DNA of 23,402 nucleotides from JAVJUS01 sp040220455. Lineage in GTDB: Bacteria; Pseudomonadota; Alphaproteobacteria; DSM-16000; Inquilinaceae. This document shows, one piece after another, positions 1 to 8,237 of the stretch. The position numbers and the translations under genes are program-made. How positions within the stretch are numbered: position 1 is the stretch's first letter; each line of letters begins with the position of its first letter. The notes beneath the pieces were generated by a model. It saw nothing but the letters and a program-made list of their open reading frames with translations, was not told the origin of the DNA and made no database searches. The stretch lies in the NCBI GenBank assembly GCA_040220455.1, contig JAVJUS010000069.1, positions 1-23,402 of the forward strand, written 5' to 3'.

Positions 1-40
1 GCGCGCCGCCGGCGACGAGCCGCCGGGCGGGGAGGGCTGA
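1..40 (+). CDS. 3' end of an upstream gene, probably mrdA (penicillin-binding protein 2), partial
   Basis: An open frame enters from the left edge and stops at TGA 38-40, giving a Gly/Pro-rich tail of about a dozen residues. It ends 3 bases before the rodA start, and the rodA ribosome binding site (GGGGAGG) lies inside its last codons, as expected for operon partners. In alphaproteobacteria the gene before rodA is commonly mrdA (PBP2), whose C-terminus is often low-complexity. The identity is inferred from context only; too little sequence is present to recognise a family. Confidence 0.4.
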   Translation, partial: RAAGDEPPGGEG

Positions 41-43
41 CGC

Positions 44-1258
44 ATGGCCGGGCGCCGCGAGTACGGCGACTACGGCACCGGGGCGCGCCTGCTCGGCCGG
101 CTCGGCACCGGCGGCGGAGAACTCGCCGCCGAGGGCCCGGAGATGACGACGGCGGAGAAGCTGCTCAACGTCAACTGGATCCTGGTCCTGCTGATCTGCG
201 GCCTCGGCGCGGTCGGCTTCGCCATGCTCTATTCCGCGGCAAATGGCGCGACCGATCCGTGGGCGACAAGCCAGGCGGCACGCTTCGGCATCGGCATCGT
301 GCTGATGTTGTTCGTGGCGCTGATCGACATCCGGGTGTGGCTGCGCCTGGCCTACCCGACCTACTTCCTGTGCTTCGCCCTGCTGGTGGCCGTCGAGGTC
401 ATGGGCGTCGTCGGCATGGGGGCGCAGCGCTGGATCGACCTGGGCGTGATCAACCTCCAGCCGTCGGAGCTGATGAAGATCGCCCTGGTCCTGGCGCTCG
501 CCCGGTACTTCCACGGCCCGACGCTGGAGGAGGTGTGGCGGCCGACCCGGCTGATCGTGCCGATCCTGCTGGTGCTGGCGCCGGTCGGCCTCGTGCTCAA
601 GCAGCCGGACCTGGGCACCGCGCTGATGCTGATGATGGTCGGCGGCGCGATCTTCTTCCTCGCCGGCGTGCGGCTGTGGAAGTTCGTCGTGGTGATCGCG
701 GCCGGGCTGTCGGCGATCCCGGTCGGCTGGCAGTTCCTGCACGAATACCAGAAGAACCGGGTGCTGACCTTCCTCAATCCGGAACGCGATCCCCTGGGCG
801 CCGGCTACCATATCCTGCAGTCCAAGATCGCGCTGGGCTCCGGCGGCGTGTTCGGCAAGGGCTTCCTGATGGGCAGCCAGAGCCATCTGAACTTCCTGCC
901 GGAAAAGCAGACCGACTTCATCTTCACCATGCTGGCGGAGGAGTTCGGCCTGGTCGGCGGCGTGGGGCTGCTGGCGCTGTATTTCCTGGTGCTGGTCTAC
1001 GGCATCGTCATCGGCCTGCGCTCGCGCAACCATTTCGGCCGGTTGCTGGCACTGGGGCTGACGACGAACCTGTTCCTCTACGTCTTCATCAACATCGCGA
1101 TGGTGATGGGACTGATCCCGGTGGTCGGCGTGCCGCTGCCACTGATCAGCTACGGCGGCACGGCCATGCTGACGGTGATGATCGGGCTCGGCCTGACCAT
1201 CGGCGTCTATGTCCACCGGGACATGCGCATCCCGCGCCGGGTCAGCGACGGGTTCTAG
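44..1258 (+). CDS. rodA: RodA, SEDS-family peptidoglycan polymerase for cell elongation
   Basis: RodA is the SEDS glycosyltransferase that polymerises lipid II together with PBP2 in the elongasome, in the inner membrane. The 404-residue product has about ten hydrophobic segments. The SEDS signatures are visible: an NLQPSELMK motif near residues 137-145 and SHLNFLPEKQTDFIF near 280-294, whose Asp291 corresponds to the essential aspartate of the family. A C-terminal PLISYGG motif lies near 366-372. The start at 44 has a good GGGGAGG site. An alternative ATG at 143 (MTTAEKLLNVNW) also has a GAGG-like site and matches the length of many homologues, so the first 33 residues are uncertain. The stop overlaps the convergent small membrane gene by 17 bases. 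Confidence 0.95.
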   Translation: MAGRREYGDYGTGARLLGRLGTGGGELAAEGPEMTTAEKLLNVNWILVLLICGLGAVGFAMLYSAANGATDPWATSQAARFGIGIVLMLFVALIDIRVWLRLAYPTYFLCFALLVAVEVMGVVGMGAQRWIDLGVINLQPSELMKIALVLALARYFHGPTLEEVWRPTRLIVPILLVLAPVGLVLKQPDLGTALMLMMVGGAIFFLAGVRLWKFVVVIAAGLSAIPVGWQFLHEYQKNRVLTFLNPERDPLGAGYHILQSKIALGSGGVFGKGFLMGSQSHLNFLPEKQTDFIFTMLAEEFGLVGGVGLLALYFLVLVYGIVIGLRSRNHFGRLLALGLTTNLFLYVFINIAMVMGLIPVVGVPLPLISYGGTAMLTVMIGLGLTIGVYVHRDMRIPRRVSDGF

Positions 1259-1538
1259 AGGAGCCGTCGTCGCGGGGTCGGTCGCCGCCGCGCGTGACGA
1301 GCAGGGCGAGCCAGGCGATCCCCGCCCCGAGGGCCAGGATCATGAGCGGCGGCACGGCCAACGCGACGACCGACTGGTCGAGCGTCGGGCCGCGCGCGAA
1401 GGGCGCCGTCACCGCCACCCAGCCGGCGACCAGGATCGTCAGCGCGACCCAGCCCCGGAACAGCCACCGGCGGGGGCGGCGCTGCGGCCGGTCCAAGGCC
1501 TCCCGGACCTCGCTGGGCCGGTCTTTCGCCTCGGCCAT
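1242..1538 (-). CDS. Small two-TM membrane protein of unknown function
   Basis: The 98-residue product begins MAEAKDRPSE, after a GAGG site about 6 bases upstream of the start. An in-frame ATG 75 bases further upstream (1613) has no better signal. The N-terminal 27 residues are charged and probably cytoplasmic. Two hydrophobic segments follow, at about 28-47 and 56-82, and then a basic tail. It reads towards rodA and overlaps its last 17 bases. I do not recognise a family. It is favoured over the other open frames here because of its clean amphipathic-then-hydrophobic pattern. Its upstream side faces the BCCT gene, so the two share a divergent intergenic region. Confidence 0.55.
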   Translation of the reverse strand: MAEAKDRPSEVREALDRPQRRPRRWLFRGWVALTILVAGWVAVTAPFARGPTLDQSVVALAVPPLMILALGAGIAWLALLVTRGGDRPRDDGSSRTRR

Positions 1539-1599
1539 GGCGACCTCGCTCTTGTTCGGGGTCGCGAACCGAGCGGGCGGTCGGATCGGGGGGATGCCC

Positions 1600-1635
1600 G
1601 TCACGGCCCGCAAGAACCGTCACGTGGTCCGTGAC
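1600..1635. promoter_or_regulatory. Triplicated GTCACG half-sites, candidate operator
   Basis: Between the divergent small membrane gene and the BCCT gene the hexamer GTCACG occurs at 1600-1605 and again at 1619-1624. Its inverted copy CGTGAC is at 1630-1635, so the last two form a dyad with a 5-base spacer. The two direct copies start 19 bases apart. Direct plus inverted half-sites in a 170-base divergent region suit a regulator binding site for the osmolyte carrier. No regulator gene is adjacent, so this is pattern-based only. Confidence 0.3.
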
Positions 1636-1711
1636 ATCCCGACGCAAGGTGTCGGCGCGATACCCGCGGCCATGCTTCGGAACCCGCGCCGGGCGCACCC
1701 GTTGGTCGGGC

Positions 1712-3277
1712 ATGACCGATGCGGACGAAGCGGCCCGTCCCCGCCCCCTCCTGGCGCGGGCGACCGCGCGGATGAACCCGCCCGTCTTCTTCGGCTCCGC
1801 CCTGGCGGTCATCGCCTTCGTTGTCCTGGGCGGCGCCTTCACCGAGCGCTCGGCGGCCGCCTTCGAGGCGAGCCAGCTCTTCGTCTCGCGCTATTTCGGC
1901 TGGTACTACGTGCTGATCGTCACGGCGTTCCTGCTGGTCGTGATCGGCCTGCTGTTCAGCCGGGCGCGGCGCGTGCGTCTGGGCGGCCCCGAGGCGCGAC
2001 CGGAGTTCGGGGGGATCGGATGGTTCGCCATGCTGTTCGCCGCGGGCATGGGGATCGGGCTGGTCTATTTCGGCGTGGCCGAACCGCTGCTCCACTATCT
2101 CGACCCGCTGCGGGCCGAACCCGGGACGCCCGCGGCGCGGGGCGAGGCGATGCGGTTGTCCTATTTCCACTGGGGCCTGCATGCCTGGGGCATCTACATC
2201 GTCCTGGCGCTGGCGATCGCCCACGCCCATTTCAACCGCGGCCTGCCGCTCGCGCCGCGCTCGGTGCTGGAGCCGCTGATCGGCCGGCGGATCGAGGGCT
2301 GGATCGGTCACGCCGTCGACATCCTCTGCACGGTGGGAACGCTGCTCGGTGTCGCGACGTCGCTCGGCCTCGGGGCGATGCAGATCAATGCCAGCCTGGA
2401 GGCCTTCTTCGGCTGGCCGTCGGGCACGGTGATCCAGGTGGCGATCGTCGCCGGCATCACGGCGGTCGCCACGATCTCCGTCGTCAGCGGCATCCAGAAG
2501 GGCGTGCGGCGCCTGAGCGAGGCGAACATCGGTCTCGCCGGCCTGTTGCTGCTGTTCGTCCTGCTTGTCGGCCCGACGCTCTACCTGGTCGAGCTCTTCA
2601 TCTCCTCGATCGGGCTCTATCTCCAGCACCTGCCGCGCTCGAGCCTCTATCTCGATCCGGGCGCCGACAGCGAATGGCAGACCACCTGGACCCTGTTCTA
2701 TTGGGGCTGGTGGATCTCCTGGTCGCCCTTCGTGGCGATCTTCGTCGCCCGGATCTCGCGCGGGCGCACGGTGCGGGAGTTCATCCTGGGCGTCCTTCTG
2801 GTGCCGACGGTGGCGACCTTCCTTTGGCTCGCCGTCTTCGGCGGCAGCGCGATCTGGCTGGAGACCTCCGCCGGTGCCGGTGCGGGCATCGCCGACGCGG
2901 TGAAGGAGAACACCGCGCGCTCGCTGCAGAGCCTGCTGGCCGCGCTGCCCTGGGGGGCGGTGACGACCGTGGCGGCGACGCTGGTCATCCTGCTGTTCTT
3001 CATCACCTCGTCGGACTCGGGCTCGCTGGTCGACGACATGGTGACCTCGGGCGGCGATCCGCATCCGCCGCGCGCCCAGCGGGTGTTCTGGGCGGTCTCC
3101 GAGGGCTTGGTGGCGGCCACGCTCCTGGTCCTGGGCGGGCTGACGGCGATCCGCAATGCAGCGATCACGCTGGGCCTGCCCATGTCGATCCTGCTCGTCG
3201 CCGCGGCGATCGCGTTGATCCGCTCGCTGCGCGCCGATCCCATGGCGACGCGCGGAAAGGGGGAGGGCGCGCGATAG
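1712..3277 (+). CDS. BCCT-family transporter (betaine/choline/carnitine type)
   Basis: This 521-residue inner-membrane carrier belongs to the BCCT family, which imports quaternary ammonium osmolytes such as glycine betaine or choline, usually with sodium. Visible signatures are the glycine-rich GMGIG stretch at 112-116 followed by the VYFGVAEPLLHY box, and the tryptophan-rich WTLFYWGWWISWSPF segment at about 326-340 that forms the substrate cage. A RISRGRTVREFI motif follows, and then SSDSGS at 433-438, matching the sodium-site helix. GMGIG resembles the sodium-coupled BetP form rather than the CaiT form. The C-terminal tail is short, about 15 residues after the last helix, so a BetP-like long osmosensory tail is absent. 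The start at 1712 is chosen because upstream in-frame residues are non-conserved; its ribosome binding site is weak. Confidence 0.93.
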   Translation: MTDADEAARPRPLLARATARMNPPVFFGSALAVIAFVVLGGAFTERSAAAFEASQLFVSRYFGWYYVLIVTAFLLVVIGLLFSRARRVRLGGPEARPEFGGIGWFAMLFAAGMGIGLVYFGVAEPLLHYLDPLRAEPGTPAARGEAMRLSYFHWGLHAWGIYIVLALAIAHAHFNRGLPLAPRSVLEPLIGRRIEGWIGHAVDILCTVGTLLGVATSLGLGAMQINASLEAFFGWPSGTVIQVAIVAGITAVATISVVSGIQKGVRRLSEANIGLAGLLLLFVLLVGPTLYLVELFISSIGLYLQHLPRSSLYLDPGADSEWQTTWTLFYWGWWISWSPFVAIFVARISRGRTVREFILGVLLVPTVATFLWLAVFGGSAIWLETSAGAGAGIADAVKENTARSLQSLLAALPWGAVTTVAATLVILLFFITSSDSGSLVDDMVTSGGDPHPPRAQRVFWAVSEGLVAATLLVLGGLTAIRNAAITLGLPMSILLVAAAIALIRSLRADPMATRGKGEGAR

Positions 3278-3297
3278 GCCGTCGCGGACGATCCCGC

Positions 3298-3939
3298 TCA
3301 CCCCTCGTGCGTCGGCGCGAGATGGCGCAGGAACCAGTCGCGCGCGTGGTCGACGACCCGGTCGAAGGCGCCCGGCTCCTCGAACAAGTGTGTGGCTCCG
3401 GGCACGACGGCCAGCGCCTTCGGGCCCGTCAGCCGCTCCAGCGCGTCGCGGTTGAGGGCCAGGACCTCGGTATCGTTCTCGCCGACGATCAGCAGGGTCG
3501 GCGCGCGCACGGCGGCCAGCCAGCCCGCCGCCATGTCCGGCCTGCCGCCGCGCGAGACGACGGCCGCGATCTCCGGTCGCCGCGCCGCCGCGATCAGCGC
3601 CGCCGCCGCCCCGGTGCTGGCGCCGAAACAGCCGACGGCCAGCCCGGCGGCCGCCGGCATCTCGGCCAGGACGTCACTCGCCGCCTCGAGCCGGTCGGCC
3701 AGCAATTCCACGTCGAAGACGTTGCGCCGGTCCTGTGCCTCCGCCTCGGTCAGCAGGTCGAACAGCAGGGTCGCGAGCCCGGCGCGATTCAGCCCGTCCG
3801 CCACCCGGGTGTTGCGCGGGCTGGCATGGCTGCTGCCGCTGCCATGGGCGAAGACGACGAGGCCACGCGCGCTGTCGGGCACGCTCAGCACCCCGGGCAG
3901 GTGGTGGGGGGTGATACGGATCGTCTCGCGGATCGCCAT
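3298..3939 (-). CDS. Alpha/beta hydrolase, dienelactone-hydrolase type
   Basis: The 213-residue single-domain hydrolase is expected to be cytoplasmic. The strand-turn HGSGSS at 32-37 provides the oxyanion hole. The nucleophile elbow GASTG puts Ser108 at the catalytic position, with Asp156 in VGEND and His184 in GATHLF completing the triad. Relatives are annotated as dienelactone-hydrolase-like proteins and are sometimes fused to phosphoribosyltransferase domains; no such fusion is present here. The substrate is unknown. A GGGAGG site precedes the ATG at 3939. The gene is convergent with the BCCT gene, with only 20 bases between stops, so no separate terminator fits between them. Confidence 0.88.
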   Translation of the reverse strand: MAIRETIRITPHHLPGVLSVPDSARGLVVFAHGSGSSHASPRNTRVADGLNRAGLATLLFDLLTEAEAQDRRNVFDVELLADRLEAASDVLAEMPAAAGLAVGCFGASTGAAAALIAAARRPEIAAVVSRGGRPDMAAGWLAAVRAPTLLIVGENDTEVLALNRDALERLTGPKALAVVPGATHLFEEPGAFDRVVDHARDWFLRHLAPTHEG

Positions 3940-4169
3940 GGCGGTTCGCCTCCCTGTCCGGCGGCGGAGGAGGTCGTTCCTGGACGTGATGCGCCCGCGA
4001 AGGCGATCAAGAGCGTCCGTCCGGTGTCCCGCCCGGTATCCCCGAAGGATCGCGCCGGCGCGAATGGCGCCGGGCGATAGCCCATACGCCCGTTTGAAGC
4101 CTCGCGCGGGCGCGGGCAGGCTCGGCGGTCCCGGTGCCGGCGTGGGCCGGCCGCGGCAGAGCGCGGACC
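3940..4169. other. Divergent intergenic region with one strong hairpin
   Basis: These 230 bases separate the hydrolase from the GMC oxidoreductase and should hold both promoters. I see no convincing sigma70 pair. A perfect 7-bp inverted repeat (CCGGCGC at 4055-4061, GCGCCGG at 4067-4073, 5-base loop) is present, but at this GC content it may be fortuitous. No convincing small gene was found. Confidence 0.4.
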
Positions 4170-5711
4170 ATGATAACGGACATTCTCGACCACGAGGACG
4201 GGACCCGCCTGGAGGCGGAAATCGTCGTCGTCGGCTCCGGCATCGCGGGCTCGGAGCTCGCGATGCACCTGTCGCGCGCGGGACGGCGGGTGCTCCTGCT
4301 CGAGAGTGGCCGTCGGGCCTTCGATCCCGGAATCCAGGCCCTCAACGACATCGACTTCCTGGGCAAGCCGCATCGCCGGATGGACCCGGATGCCGCCTAC
4401 CATGCCTATCTGCCGCCCGGCTTGCGCGGGGTCAGCCGGGTGCGGCAGTTCGGCGGTACGAGCACGGTCTGGACCGGGAAATGGAAGCTGCTGCAGCGGT
4501 CGGACTTCGCGGAGCGAGACTGGGTCGATCACAGCGAATGGCCGATCGGCTACGACCACCTGCTTCCTTTCTACCGCGCGACCGCGAAAGACTATGGATT
4601 GGGCGATCTCGAAGCGGAAGCCGAGCGGCCCGACCTCGAACCGCTGCGCGGCACGCTGGCCCGCCACGGGCTGAAGATGACGAGTTTCTACCACGAGAAA
4701 TCGCCGTTGCGCGCCGCCGAGCGTTTCGAGGAAGAGATGCGGTCGTCCTCGACGCTTCATGTCATCCTCGGCGCCACGGCAACCGAGTTGCGTCTCGATC
4801 CGGCTCGGCGACGTGTCGCATCGGTCGAGTGCCGTTCCCTGGAAGGGCGGCGCATCGACGCCCGCGGCGCGACCGTCGTCCTGGCGACCGGCGGCCTCGA
4901 GACACCCCGGCTGTTGCTCGCCTCGGACCGGGATGTGGCCGGCGGGATCGGCAACGCGCACGACCTGGTGGGTCGGTTCTACGGCGACCATCCCAAGCAT
5001 CACAGCGGTACCTTGGCGCCAGGACCCCTGGCGCGTGCCCATGCCCGTGAACTGCAATACGCGCCGAATCCGCGGTTCGTCCTGTGCTTCGCCCTCGACG
5101 ACGCCGTGCAGCGTGCCGGGCGACTGCTGGAGCATGTCGTCTACCTCAAGCCGATCTACGAGGGGCGACGGCGGCGCCTGCTGCGCCGCATGACGGGCGG
5201 AGCCGCCTGCGTGGACGGCAACGGGTCGATCGCCGCCTATCAGGTGAAGATCGTCACCGAGCAGGTGCCCAATCCCCGAAGTCGGATCTCGCTGGCTGCC
5301 GAGAGAGACGCGTTGGGCGTGCGGCGATTGCAGCTCGACTGGCAGTTCACCGATCGCGATACCGAGAGCCTTCCCAGCATCGTTTCCGAGGTGACCGAGC
5401 GGTTCGCGGCGGCCGGTCTCGGGACATTCGATTTCGGCGACGATCCGCCGAACCTCGACAGCATGACGGACGCGGCCCACCAGATCGGGACGACGCGAAT
5501 GGCGTCGGACCCGACTCGCGGCGTCGTGGATACGGATTGCCGCGTCTTCGGAACCGAGAACCTCTACGTCGCGAGTTCGGCGGTGTTCCCGACCTGCCCG
5601 TCCTATTCGCCGACCTTCACGATCCTGGCCCTGGCTCGCCGGCTCGGCGATCATCTCCTGGCGACAGCGCCGGCGCGGTCGCCGGCGCCGATGGCCGCGC
5701 TGCCGTCATGA
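4170..5711 (+). CDS. GMC-family FAD-dependent oxidoreductase
   Basis: This flavoenzyme of about 513 residues belongs to the glucose-methanol-choline family, which oxidises alcohols or sugars. The dinucleotide fold GSGIAG is at 22-27, with Glu45 at the end of the second strand for FAD ribose. The family signature FGGTSTVW is at about 94-101, and ATGGLETPRLLL lies near 239-250. The C-terminal domain carries HQIGTTRM with catalytic His437, then GVVDTDCRVFGTENLYVASSAVFPT-type sequence. The position that normally holds the second catalytic His or Asn before Pro-Thr is Ser480 (YSPTFTI). No signal peptide is apparent. It lies 49 bases upstream of a flippase and glycosyltransferase, suggesting a sugar-related substrate; that is inference. 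The ATG at 4170 is chosen because the upstream in-frame extension is non-conserved. Confidence 0.9.
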   Translation: MITDILDHEDGTRLEAEIVVVGSGIAGSELAMHLSRAGRRVLLLESGRRAFDPGIQALNDIDFLGKPHRRMDPDAAYHAYLPPGLRGVSRVRQFGGTSTVWTGKWKLLQRSDFAERDWVDHSEWPIGYDHLLPFYRATAKDYGLGDLEAEAERPDLEPLRGTLARHGLKMTSFYHEKSPLRAAERFEEEMRSSSTLHVILGATATELRLDPARRRVASVECRSLEGRRIDARGATVVLATGGLETPRLLLASDRDVAGGIGNAHDLVGRFYGDHPKHHSGTLAPGPLARAHARELQYAPNPRFVLCFALDDAVQRAGRLLEHVVYLKPIYEGRRRRLLRRMTGGAACVDGNGSIAAYQVKIVTEQVPNPRSRISLAAERDALGVRRLQLDWQFTDRDTESLPSIVSEVTERFAAAGLGTFDFGDDPPNLDSMTDAAHQIGTTRMASDPTRGVVDTDCRVFGTENLYVASSAVFPTCPSYSPTFTILALARRLGDHLLATAPARSPAPMAALPS

Positions 5712-5760
5712 GCCATGGCGGGCACGGGATCACGCCGCCGGGGCAGAGCAGGAGGCTGCC

Positions 5761-7221
5761 GTGACCGTCCGCCGGGCGATGATCCAGACGCTCGCCTCGC
5801 GCCAGGGGAGCCTCGTCATCCGTGCCGTCGGGACGGCCCTGCTGGCCCGCCTGCTGGCGCCGGAGGATTTCGGCCTCTTCGCCATCGCCGTGGCGGCCTA
5901 TGCCCTGGCGCTGACGCTGATCGATTTCGGCCTGCCGTCGTTCCTCATCCGGCGGGAGACGGTCGATCGGGCGATCCTGCGCTCGGCGATCGGGCTCTCC
6001 TGGACGCTGGCCGTCGCCTGCGCCGGCCTGGCGGCGGCGGCGCTGATCCTGCTCCCGGAGAGCGTGCTGCCGGCGGCGCTGCGGCCGGTGCTGGGGGTGA
6101 TGGCCGTCGGGCTGCTGGTCCAGCCGCTGATCATGCCGATCGAGGCCGGGCTCCAGCGCGAGATGCGCTTCGGGCTGATCTCCATCCTGTCGCTGGTGAA
6201 GGTGGTGGTGCAGACGGCCGTGGCCGCGGGCCTCGCGGTGGCCGGCTTCGGCGTCGTCGCGCTCGCCGCCGGCATGCTGGCCGAGACCGTGGCTGCGGCC
6301 GTCGTCCTGGTCGCGGCGGCCGGGCGCGGGCGGCTCGCCTGGCCGTCCTTCGGCGGTTGGCGGCCGCTGCTGGGCTTCGGCGCGCGGTATTCCGCGACGG
6401 GCCTGCTGTCGGACGCGGGCGACGCGGTGATCGTCGGCGCGATCGGCAAGCTGCTGGGCTTCGGCCCGCTCGGCGCGTTCAACCGGGCCCAGACCGTGGT
6501 CCGGCTGATGGACCGCTCGCTGCTGGAGGGCATCGCGCCGGTCGTGCTCCCGGCCTTCTCGCGATCGCTGAGGCAGGGGGCGGAGCCGGCGCGGCTCTAC
6601 CTGCTCAAGGTCGGCCATCTCACCGCTCTGTGCTGGCCGGTCTTCGCCGTCATCGCGCTGGCGGCCGAGCCGCTGGTCGCGGTCCTGCTGGGCGCCCAGT
6701 GGCAGGACACGGTGCCGGCGGTGCGGCTGCTCGCGCTGTCCGGGCTCTTCCTGCCGATCACGCGGATGAGCATGAAGCTCTTCGTCGCGCTCGATCTGAC
6801 CGGCACCTATCTCCGGCTGAGCGCGATCAACCAGCTCATCCGCGTCGGCTTGGTCGCCGGTGGCGCGGCGATCTCGCTCGAGGCGGCCTGTCTGGGCGTC
6901 TCGCTCGCGATCGGTGTCAAGGCGGCGATGATCTCCGCGACGCTCGAGTCCGCAATCGGCTATCGCGTCGCCGACCTGCTGCCGATCGCCGGGCGCGCCG
7001 TCGTCATCACGGTGACCTCGGCGATCGGGCCGGCCGCCCTGCTCGCCGCGCTGCCCGCGGTCGCCGCGCCGGTCCTGCTGGTCGCGGTGATCGCCGCCGC
7101 GGCGCTCGGCTGGGTCGCCGGCACCGCCGCCACGCGCCATCCGCTCCTGGCCGAGGGGCTGTCCGCCGCCGGCCTGCATCGCCTCGCGACCGCCGTCTCG
7201 CCGCCGCGGCCGCTATCCTGA
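5761..7221 (+). CDS. MOP-superfamily polysaccharide flippase (Wzx/exporter type)
   Basis: The 486-residue product is an integral membrane protein with about a dozen hydrophobic segments. The N-terminal pattern, in which conserved small residues precede LLARLLAPEDFGLFAIA, is typical of Wzx and related lipopolysaccharide/exopolysaccharide flippases of the MOP superfamily. Such proteins move lipid-linked oligosaccharides across the inner membrane. The GTG start at 5761 follows a strong AGGAGG site. The glycosyltransferase gene starts 16 bases after its stop, and the two are probably co-transcribed with the GMC gene upstream. The exact glycan cannot be deduced. Confidence 0.88.
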   Translation: MTVRRAMIQTLASRQGSLVIRAVGTALLARLLAPEDFGLFAIAVAAYALALTLIDFGLPSFLIRRETVDRAILRSAIGLSWTLAVACAGLAAAALILLPESVLPAALRPVLGVMAVGLLVQPLIMPIEAGLQREMRFGLISILSLVKVVVQTAVAAGLAVAGFGVVALAAGMLAETVAAAVVLVAAAGRGRLAWPSFGGWRPLLGFGARYSATGLLSDAGDAVIVGAIGKLLGFGPLGAFNRAQTVVRLMDRSLLEGIAPVVLPAFSRSLRQGAEPARLYLLKVGHLTALCWPVFAVIALAAEPLVAVLLGAQWQDTVPAVRLLALSGLFLPITRMSMKLFVALDLTGTYLRLSAINQLIRVGLVAGGAAISLEAACLGVSLAIGVKAAMISATLESAIGYRVADLLPIAGRAVVITVTSAIGPAALLAALPAVAAPVLLVAVIAAAALGWVAGTAATRHPLLAEGLSAAGLHRLATAVSPPRPLS

Positions 7222-7237
7222 GGGAGGACGGGAGCCC

Positions 7238-8125
7238 GTGACGCCGACCGCCAAGCCCGACATCTCGATCATCATCCCGACGCGCGACCGCCCGGACCTG
7301 CTGGCCCGGGCGATCGCCAGCGCGCTGGCCCAGGACGATGCCGGCACGCTCGAGGTGATCGTCGTCGACGACGCCTCGTCCCCGCCGGCGACGGTGCCGC
7401 CCGATCCCCGCGTGCGCCTCGTCCGGCATGCGGTCGACCGGGGTGGGGCGGCCGCGCGCAACAGCGGGCTGGCGGCGGCGCGCGGCCGGTGGGTCACCTG
7501 GCTCGACGACGATGACGAGCTGGTTCCGGGCGGGCTCGCGGCCTGCCTCGCGGCGCTGGCCGGGAGCGACCTGCCGCCGCCGGTCGCCGCCGTCGCGGCG
7601 CTGGAGGTGGTCGACGCCGAGGGGCGCGTCACGGCCCTGCGCCGCCCGCCGACGCTGCCGCGCGGCCGCTACTGGAACCTCGAGACGGTGCCGGCGGGGC
7701 GCTCCTTCCAGGTCAAGCAGAGCCTGGTGATCGAGCGATCCGTCGTCGCCGGCATCGGCGGCTTCGACGAGCGCTTCCGGGCCCATGTGCACAGCGACCT
7801 GTTCCTGCGCCTGAACCCGGTCTGCTCGATCCTCGGCGTCGACCGCCCGGGCTACCGCTTTCACCGCCATGGCGGCGCCTCGGTGACGGGGGATCCGGTC
7901 CTGCGGGCGAAGAGCCTGGCCGCCCTGATCGACAAGCACCGCGCGGTGCTGGAGCGCCGGGCGCGGCCCTTCGCCGGCATGCTGATCGATCATGCGGCGG
8001 TCTGCGCCCATGACGGCCGCCGCGCCGAGGCGTTGCGCTGGCGCCTGCGCGCCGCGCGGTACGACCCGGTGCGGGTCGGGCGCACGGTGCTCGGTGGCTG
8101 GCTGCGGGGGCGGCGGCTGCTGTAG
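7238..8125 (+). CDS. Family 2 glycosyltransferase (GT-A fold)
   Basis: The 295-residue enzyme begins with the classic GT2 start ISIIIPTRDRPDLL. It has a nucleotide-binding Asp pair at 44-45 (IVVDDAS) and an acidic DDDD cluster at 90-93 in VTWLDDDDE that should hold the metal and the diphosphate of the donor sugar. A GGFDERF acceptor-side motif follows. No membrane segments are evident, so it probably works at the cytoplasmic face. The GTG start at 7238 has a GGGAG site. It lies directly after the flippase and is probably part of a surface glycan or glycolipid assembly unit. Donor and acceptor are unknown. Confidence 0.88.
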   Translation: MTPTAKPDISIIIPTRDRPDLLARAIASALAQDDAGTLEVIVVDDASSPPATVPPDPRVRLVRHAVDRGGAAARNSGLAAARGRWVTWLDDDDELVPGGLAACLAALAGSDLPPPVAAVAALEVVDAEGRVTALRRPPTLPRGRYWNLETVPAGRSFQVKQSLVIERSVVAGIGGFDERFRAHVHSDLFLRLNPVCSILGVDRPGYRFHRHGGASVTGDPVLRAKSLAALIDKHRAVLERRARPFAGMLIDHAAVCAHDGRRAEALRWRLRAARYDPVRVGRTVLGGWLRGRRLL

Positions 8126-8144
8126 GGCCCCTGGCCGAGGGTCG

Positions 8145-8173
8145 GTGTCGTGTCCTCGGTTCCATGGTATGCT
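8145..8173 (+). promoter_or_regulatory. Candidate extended -10 promoter for the DUF1326-DUF2182 pair
   Basis: TATGCT at 8168-8173 matches four of six -10 positions and is preceded by TGG, the extended -10 element. The hexamer GTGTCG at 8145-8150 lies 17 bases upstream and is a weak -35. It sits in the 112-base gap after the glycosyltransferase, about 64 bases before the DUF1326 start. It would separate this metal-related pair from the glycan genes. Confidence 0.3.
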
Positions 8174-8237
8174 CCGCTTCTGAATCACGAACCGGAGGCG
8201 CCCGGGACAAGGGCGGCGCGGCGGAGGGGAGGGCGTC

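Noticed and set aside
3278..3297. A terminator between the convergent BCCT and hydrolase genes
   Set aside because: Only 20 bases are available and they form no stable stem with a T tract.
1601..3301. Long antisense frame opposite the BCCT gene
   Set aside because: Composition is Arg/Gln/Asp/Gly-rich shadow sequence, and the plus-strand BCCT protein is unmistakable.
259..4080. A very long plus-strand open frame of more than 1,200 codons
   Set aside because: It runs out of phase through rodA, the BCCT gene and the hydrolase, is Arg/Gly/Pro/Ala-rich and has no domain; a GC-rich shadow frame.
5617..7179. Long antisense frame opposite the flippase
   Set aside because: Arg/Gln/Asp/Gly-rich with no motifs; shadow of the plus-strand membrane protein.
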